DNA of 10,699 bases from JAEYLA01 sp035561315. GTDB taxonomy: Bacteria > Bacillota > Clostridia > Christensenellales > CAG-138. This document shows, piece after piece, positions 7,360 through 10,699 of the stretch. A model generated the notes under the pieces. That model was not told where the DNA came from. It saw nothing but the letters and a program-made list of their open reading frames with translations, and did no database searches. Both the position numbers and the translations under genes were made by a program. The stretch is from assembly GCA_035561315.1 (NCBI GenBank), contig DATMXR010000121.1, forward strand, positions 1 through 10,699. Reading direction: 5' to 3'. Each line of letters opens with the position of its first letter. Within the stretch, counting starts at the first letter, position 1.

Positions 7360-7378
7360 GCGGAGGCGAAGCCCCCGC
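7360..7378 (-). repeat. G+C hairpin, better formed on the minus strand
   Basis: On the minus strand GCGGGGGC and GCCTCCGC pair over eight positions (one G-U) around a TTC loop. On the plus strand the same site has an A-C mismatch. An alternative outer stem AGCGG/CCGCT (7351-7355 with 7375-7379) would be followed on the minus strand by GTTTTT, which looks like a terminator. No minus-strand gene lies behind it, so it is more likely part of a repeat. Confidence 0.35.
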
Positions 7379-7446
7379 TAAAAGTCGCGACGGCCCGCAG
7401 GCGGCGATACCTTATGAAAAAAATATGCGCATGCCCTTTTTAACGC

Positions 7447-7477
7447 TTATGCCGCCTTCACACAGGCGGCATAATTT
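7447..7477 (+). terminator. Probable rho-independent terminator downstream of the kinase
   Basis: A perfect 11-pair stem TTATGCCGCCT/AGGCGGCATAA (7447-7457 with 7464-7474) encloses a TCACAC loop and is followed by TTT then GTCC. The stem is strong but the T-run is short. It lies about 265 bases after the kinase stop, which leaves a long 3' untranslated region if it ends that transcript. Confidence 0.5.
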
Positions 7478-7571
7478 GTCCGCCGCCACATACCTTGTAC
7501 TAGAGCAGCTTCCTCAACTGTAGCCGGTGTCTATGCGGATCTTTTACCGACCCGCGTTGCCTCATCCGCTT

Positions 7572-7590
7572 CGCGCAGCGCTGCTGCGCG
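7572..7590. repeat. GC palindrome CGCGCAGC-GCT-GCTGCGCG
   Basis: A perfect eight-pair stem with a three-base loop lies about 100 bases upstream of the SPOR gene. No T-run follows on either side. It could be an mRNA leader hairpin, a protein-binding palindrome or part of a repeat; nothing in the window decides between these. Confidence 0.35.
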
Positions 7591-7691
7591 GCGCTTCTTC
7601 GGCTTAGCGGGACGGCAAAATCTCTCGCATATCCGCCAGCTATCTTTTCGTCAGTTGCTCGATACACGGACAAGACAAGGGGGAAGAGGGT

Positions 7692-8612
7692 ATGGAATTT
7701 CGGCGGAAAAAGCGGAAAAGGCGCCGCGCGGCGTCCGAAGGCGGCGGGAGCGCGGGTAAGGCGATACTGGCCTTGATCGTGATCGCCGCGGTGGTATACC
7801 TGGTCAGCGCCTCGGCTGCGGGCACCTGGATCGCGCAAAACGTGGTGGCGCCCGTGTTCACATGGGTGGACAATCAGATCAAGGGGGCTCCCGCAGAGGC
7901 CACGCCGGATGGAATTGTGCAGGTGCCGGAAGCGACGGCGGGCGGGTCTGTCGCTTCGGGTAACACCGTAACGGCGGAGGTGGAGCTGCCCGCCATGGAA
8001 TGCTTCGCGCTGCAGATGGGCGTGTTCAGCACCCAAACCAACGCGGAAACGGAGGCGGAAGCGCTCCAAAAACGCGGCGCGGGCGGCTACGTGATGGAGG
8101 ACGCGGGCAAATACCGCGTGCTTGCCGCGGCGTATACCGAGCGGGGAAGCCTGGACCAGGTGCGCGAGCAACTGAAGACGGAAGGGCTGGACAGCGCGCT
8201 CTATACGTTTTTAGCGCCCATGAGCACGCTGCGCGTCACGGCGACGGAAGCGCAGCTTACCCGCATACGCAACGGCTTCGCCGCGCTCAATACCCTGCAG
8301 AAGGAAATAGCGGACGCTTCTCTCACGTTCGACAAGGAACAGCAAAAGCCCGAGGAGGGCAAAAGCAAAGCCGCGGCGCTGCTCACGGAATTGAAGGCAG
8401 CCAAGGATGTGTTTCTGGCGGAAGGCGCGGGGAGCAATCCGGTGCTGTCGGCCATGGAAACGTGCTTTAACAAGTATGAGGACGCGCTTACGGAGCTTTC
8501 CGGCTACGATACCGAAAGTTTTGTGGATTTTTCGTCCAAAATGAAGTACACTCATTTATATATCGCACACGCTTACGCGACGCTCGCGCAGCAGGTATCC
8601 GCTATGGCGTGA
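7692..8612 (+). CDS. Membrane-anchored SPOR-domain protein
   Basis: This 306-residue protein has a cytoplasmic N terminus packed with Lys/Arg (FRRKKRKRRR, residues 3-12), one membrane segment at about 23-43, and a Pro/Ala/Thr/Gly-rich spacer. A SPOR-like domain follows at about 103-176, with FALQMGVFS, EAEALQKRG, YRVLAAAY and VREQLKTEG in the expected order. SPOR domains bind glycan strands stripped of peptide stems, for example at division sites. The last 120 residues are mostly alpha-helical and of unknown role. GGGGGAAG at 7679-7686, five bases from the ATG, supports the start. It is 22 bases upstream of the DRTGG gene, so it may share a transcript with the hydrogenase cassette, though a functional link is not obvious. 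The SPOR call is from pattern recognition without a profile search. Confidence 0.82.
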   Translation: MEFRRKKRKRRRAASEGGGSAGKAILALIVIAAVVYLVSASAAGTWIAQNVVAPVFTWVDNQIKGAPAEATPDGIVQVPEATAGGSVASGNTVTAEVELPAMECFALQMGVFSTQTNAETEAEALQKRGAGGYVMEDAGKYRVLAAAYTERGSLDQVREQLKTEGLDSALYTFLAPMSTLRVTATEAQLTRIRNGFAALNTLQKEIADASLTFDKEQQKPEEGKSKAAALLTELKAAKDVFLAEGAGSNPVLSAMETCFNKYEDALTELSGYDTESFVDFSSKMKYTHLYIAHAYATLAQQVSAMA

Positions 8613-8634
8613 ATCTCTCCACCGGAGGACGCGG

Positions 8635-8985
8635 ATGAAAATAGCCAGGGTGGCGGAATTATTGGACGCACGCGTATTGTGCTGCGCGGAGCAGCTGGAG
8701 CGCGAGGTGACTTCCGCCTTCGGCGCGGACCTCATGAGCGACGTGCTGGCGTTTATGGACGCCGAAACGCTGCTCCTGACCGGCCTGGTGAACGCGCACG
8801 TCATACGCACCGCGGAAGTATTGGAGCTTCCCTGCGTGGTGTTCGTATCCGGCAAAATGGTGGAGGAGGATATCCTGGAGCGCGCCAAGGCGCAGAACAT
8901 CGTGCTTTTAAGCACGATGCTTTCGCTTTATGAGTGCTGCGGCATGCTTTATGGCGCGGGGCTGACGGGCTGCAAAAGAGGATGA
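8635..8985 (+). CDS. Small DRTGG-domain protein, probable sensor/regulatory partner
   Basis: This 116-residue stand-alone DRTGG-type protein resembles the domain found with CBS domains, in some phosphotransacetylases and next to putative sensory [FeFe]-hydrogenases in Clostridia. The recognisable part is the second half, GKMVEEDILERAKAQNI followed by LLSTMLSLYECCGMLYGAGL, matching the family pattern of an (R/S)GK-P-E-A segment, an LST segment and a final G-LY-AGL. The exact DRTGG letters are not present. Cys residues cluster at 16-17 and 101-102. The ribosome site GGAGG at 8621-8625 is nine bases before the ATG. Its stop lies three bases before the preferred start of the next gene, so the two are tightly coupled. 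Its ligand and biochemical role are not known; a regulatory partner role is inferred from the neighbourhood. Confidence 0.8.
   Translation: MKIARVAELLDARVLCCAEQLEREVTSAFGADLMSDVLAFMDAETLLLTGLVNAHVIRTAEVLELPCVVFVSGKMVEEDILERAKAQNIVLLSTMLSLYECCGMLYGAGLTGCKRG
8974..8981 (+). promoter_or_regulatory. Ribosome site AAAAGAGG that selects the ATPase start
   Basis: Two in-frame ATGs occur at 8982 and 8988. AAAAGAGG ends at 8981, directly abutting the first but six bases from the second, which favours 8988. The first ATG would overlap the previous stop in an ATGA arrangement and would add only two residues. Confidence 0.55.
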
Positions 8986-8987
8986 AT

Positions 8988-9431
8988 ATGGGCGCGGCAT
9001 TTGTGCAGGTTTTTCGTGTCGCCCATGGGGAATTCGATACGGCGGGCGAGGCTTCCAGCAAAATCAAAGCGGTATTGAAAAAGCTTGGCATTTCTCCGGC
9101 GGTCGTTCGCGACGTTGCGATCGCCGCTTTTGAATCGGAAATGAATCTGATCATCCACTCCGTCGGCGGGACAATAAGCCTGGAGGTCACGCCGCAGGAG
9201 GTCATATTGGTCAGCGAGGATTCGGGTCCCGGGATAGCGGACATTGCGCTGGCGCTGACCGAAGGCTATTCCACCGCACCCGAAAGCGTGCGCAATTTAG
9301 GGTTTGGCGCGGGCATGGGCCTGCCCAATATCCGGCGGCATTCGCATTTCTTCCATATCGAAAGCGAATTGGGCAAGGGCACGCGCATCGAAGCGAAGTA
9401 TTATTTAAACGGAGCTTCCGGCACAATGTAG
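8988..9431 (+). CDS. RsbW-like GHKL ATP-binding protein (anti-sigma factor / serine kinase family)
   Basis: This 147-residue stand-alone GHKL ATPase domain lacks a HisKA dimerisation region and any membrane segment. Motifs visible are the N-box FESEMNLIIHS (Glu49, Asn53, His57), the G1 box EDSGPGIADI (77-86), the G2 region GFGAGMGLPNIRRHS (105-119) and the closing GKGTRIE. RsbW/SpoIIAB-type proteins of this size bind ATP and either phosphorylate an anti-sigma-factor antagonist or hold a sigma factor. In clostridial hydrogenase neighbourhoods a small ATPase of this kind typically lies between the DRTGG gene and the hydrogenase, as here. Its target is not identifiable from the sequence: no antagonist (STAS) or sigma-factor gene is in the window. 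The downstream hydrogenase starts 18 bases after the stop. Confidence 0.87.
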   Translation: MGAAFVQVFRVAHGEFDTAGEASSKIKAVLKKLGISPAVVRDVAIAAFESEMNLIIHSVGGTISLEVTPQEVILVSEDSGPGIADIALALTEGYSTAPESVRNLGFGAGMGLPNIRRHSHFFHIESELGKGTRIEAKYYLNGASGTM

Positions 9432-9449
9432 AGCATCACGGAGGGTCTT

Positions 9450-10699
9450 ATGTTGTACAAGCATTCGGTCAGGGTGGACCGCAGAAAATGCGTCGGCTGC
9501 ACCAACTGCATCAAAAACTGTCCCACGGAGGCCATCCGCGTACAGCGGGGCAAGGCGGTCATCATCGACGAGCGGTGTATCGACTGCGGGGAGTGCCTGC
9601 GCGCCTGCCCCCATCATGCCATGACGGCGGTGACCACGCCGCTTGGCGAGCTCAACCTGTTCAAATACAACATCGTCGTGCCCTGCGCGCCCATCTACTC
9701 CCAGTTCCGTCTGCAGGGGGACCTGGGGGACCTTTTTGAGTCGCTGTACGCCCTGGGGTTCGACGCCATCTATGAGGAGGCGCGCGGCGCGGAGATCGAG
9801 GCCGAGGCGCTCAGGCTCTACCTGCGCTCGGGCGAGGCGAACTTCCCCGTCATCTCCTGCAATTGCCCGGTCATACCGCGCCTTGTCACCGCCATGTTCC
9901 CAAACCTGATCGACAATCTTTCACCCTTCGTTTCCGCCGCGGAGATCTCCGCGCGCGTGGCCAAGACCGAATTCTGCAAAAAGACGGGCGTCCCGCGGGA
10001 GAGCGTGGGCTGCTATTATATTTCCCCCTGCGCGGCGCGCATGACCAACATCAAAAGCCCGCTCGGCATCGAAACGAGCGAGGTCAACGGCGTGTTTTCT
10101 TTGCTGGACCTGTACGCGCTGCTGCTCGAGCACATGGGGGAGGGCGGCCCGCACCGGGACGTCGCGTACCCCGCGGGCGCGTACGGCATGGGCACCGCGG
10201 TGGTGGGGGGCTTGAGCGCCGCGGTCGGCACGGAGCATTACCTCGCGGTGGACGGCATCTACAACGTCATACAGTGCCTGGAGGAGATCGACAACGAGCG
10301 CCTCAAAAAGCTGCAGCTGGTGGAGGCCTCCGCCTGCGTGGGCGGCTGCGTGGGCGGCCCGCTGCTTTTTGAAAATCAGTTTGTTTCCAAAAACCGCAAC
10401 CGCAGGCTCGCGAACGCGTTCGCCCGCACGGACCTTGAGCGGGACGCGCACGTGCAGGAGTATGTGAATTCCCCCATCATACGCTACAGCAGGTCCTTCG
10501 AGCCGCGTAGCATCATGCGCCTTTCGGATGATGTGAACGAGGCCATGCGCATGATGGACCGTATGGAGGCCATCGTAAAGACGCTGCCGGGCCTGGACTG
10601 CGGCTCCTGCGGCTCCCCGAGCTGCCGGACGTTGGCGGAGGATATCGTGCGCGGGCCGGCGGTGGAAATGGATTGCATATTCAAATTGCGGGATAAACT
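9450..10699 (+). CDS. [FeFe]-hydrogenase-like protein, group C / HfsB-like (putative sensory), 3' truncated by window edge
   Basis: The frame is open from the ATG at 9450 to the window end (416 residues seen); GGAGGG at 9440-9445 supports the start. Two ferredoxin-type [4Fe-4S] sites come first (Cys14, 17, 20, 24 and Cys43, 46, 49, 53). An H-cluster domain follows with loop 1 ISCNCP (Cys137/139), loop 2 SPCAARM (Cys194) and loop 3 ASACVGGCVGG (Cys296, Cys300), so cysteines exist for all four H-cluster ligands. A four-cysteine Fe-S domain follows (GLDCGSCGSPSCRTL, Cys384, 387, 392 and Cys409). In this family a PAS or similar signalling domain usually follows beyond such a domain; here that part is outside the window. 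Loops 1 and 2 differ from the catalytic TSCCP and PCxxKxxE consensus. With the small ATPase and DRTGG protein upstream, this fits a sensory hydrogenase better than a bulk H2 producer. Confidence 0.9.
   Translation, partial: MLYKHSVRVDRRKCVGCTNCIKNCPTEAIRVQRGKAVIIDERCIDCGECLRACPHHAMTAVTTPLGELNLFKYNIVVPCAPIYSQFRLQGDLGDLFESLYALGFDAIYEEARGAEIEAEALRLYLRSGEANFPVISCNCPVIPRLVTAMFPNLIDNLSPFVSAAEISARVAKTEFCKKTGVPRESVGCYYISPCAARMTNIKSPLGIETSEVNGVFSLLDLYALLLEHMGEGGPHRDVAYPAGAYGMGTAVVGGLSAAVGTEHYLAVDGIYNVIQCLEEIDNERLKKLQLVEASACVGGCVGGPLLFENQFVSKNRNRRLANAFARTDLERDAHVQEYVNSPIIRYSRSFEPRSIMRLSDDVNEAMRMMDRMEAIVKTLPGLDCGSCGSPSCRTLAEDIVRGPAVEMDCIFKLRDK

Larger units (their letters stand above)
7182..7691. other. 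Gene-free intergenic region with several hairpins
   Basis: About 510 bases between the kinase and the SPOR gene contain no frame with a credible product or ribosome site. It holds a REP-like palindrome (7244-7261), a G+C hairpin (7360-7378), a strong terminator-like hairpin (7447-7474) and a GC palindrome (7572-7590). The uneven composition (a C7 run near 7332-7338, A-rich and GC-rich patches) suggests decayed repeat sequence. A promoter for the downstream genes is expected here, but no convincing -35/-10 pair was found. Confidence 0.6.

Noticed and set aside
7414..7443. Nine-residue frame MKKICACPF just before the terminator-like hairpin, possibly a leader peptide
   Set aside because: There is no ribosome site before its ATG and no regulated biosynthetic gene follows; a frame this short is expected by chance.
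8934..8987. An upstream ATG that would lengthen the RsbW-like ATPase
   Set aside because: It would overlap the DRTGG gene by about 50 bases without a ribosome site; AAAAGAGG is placed for the ATG at 8988.
1..10699. CRISPR array, tRNA/rRNA genes, insertion sequences or prophage genes
   Set aside because: No regularly spaced direct repeats, no tRNA or rRNA signatures, and no transposase, integrase or phage-like product was found on either strand.

Overview
The window is G+C-rich DNA that looks like an anaerobic, low-oxygen Clostridia-type Firmicute, perhaps a gut lineage such as Christensenellales or Oscillospirales. The reasons are strong GGAGG-type ribosome sites, tight plus-strand gene packing, a clostridial class A penicillin-binding protein, an OmpR/WalK-like two-component pair and an [FeFe]-hydrogenase cassette. 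The lineage is an inference from gene content; no rRNA or other marker gene is present. All eight convincing genes are on the plus strand. The long minus-strand open frames are G+C-driven shadows.

Region 1 (1-2958): the 3' part of a bifunctional class A penicillin-binding protein (the start is outside the window). It overlaps by 4 bases a family-4-like uracil-DNA glycosylase that appears to have lost the iron-sulfur cysteines typical of that family.

Region 2 (2959-7181): a probable extended -10 promoter precedes a secreted protein with two SH3-like domains, a peptidoglycan-binding domain and an unassigned His/Cys-rich C-terminal domain. Next, after 28 bases, comes an OmpR-type response regulator. 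A stretch of about 300 bases with many potential hairpins then separates the regulator from its histidine kinase. It ends in a terminator-like hairpin just before the kinase ribosome site. It may be an attenuated leader or small RNA, or a dispersed repeat element.

Region 3 (7182-7691): about 510 bases with no credible gene. It contains several hairpins, including a REP-like palindrome and a probable terminator.

Region 4 (7692-10699): a membrane-anchored SPOR-domain protein, then a tight run of three genes: a small DRTGG-domain protein, a small RsbW-like GHKL ATPase, and an [FeFe]-hydrogenase-like protein that runs off the right edge. The hydrogenase has two N-terminal [4Fe-4S] sites, an H-cluster domain with altered loop motifs and a further four-cysteine Fe-S domain. 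This combination matches the putative sensory (group C / HfsB-like) hydrogenase neighbourhoods of Clostridia. There the hydrogenase is thought to sense H2 or redox state and pass the signal to partner proteins.

As a whole the window joins a cell-envelope block (glycan synthase, peptidoglycan-binding protein, WalK/PhoR-like pair, SPOR protein) to a hydrogen/redox-sensing block. The least explained items are the structured RR-HK spacer, the GHFCxH domain, the cysteine-poor glycosylase and the unusual H-cluster loops.
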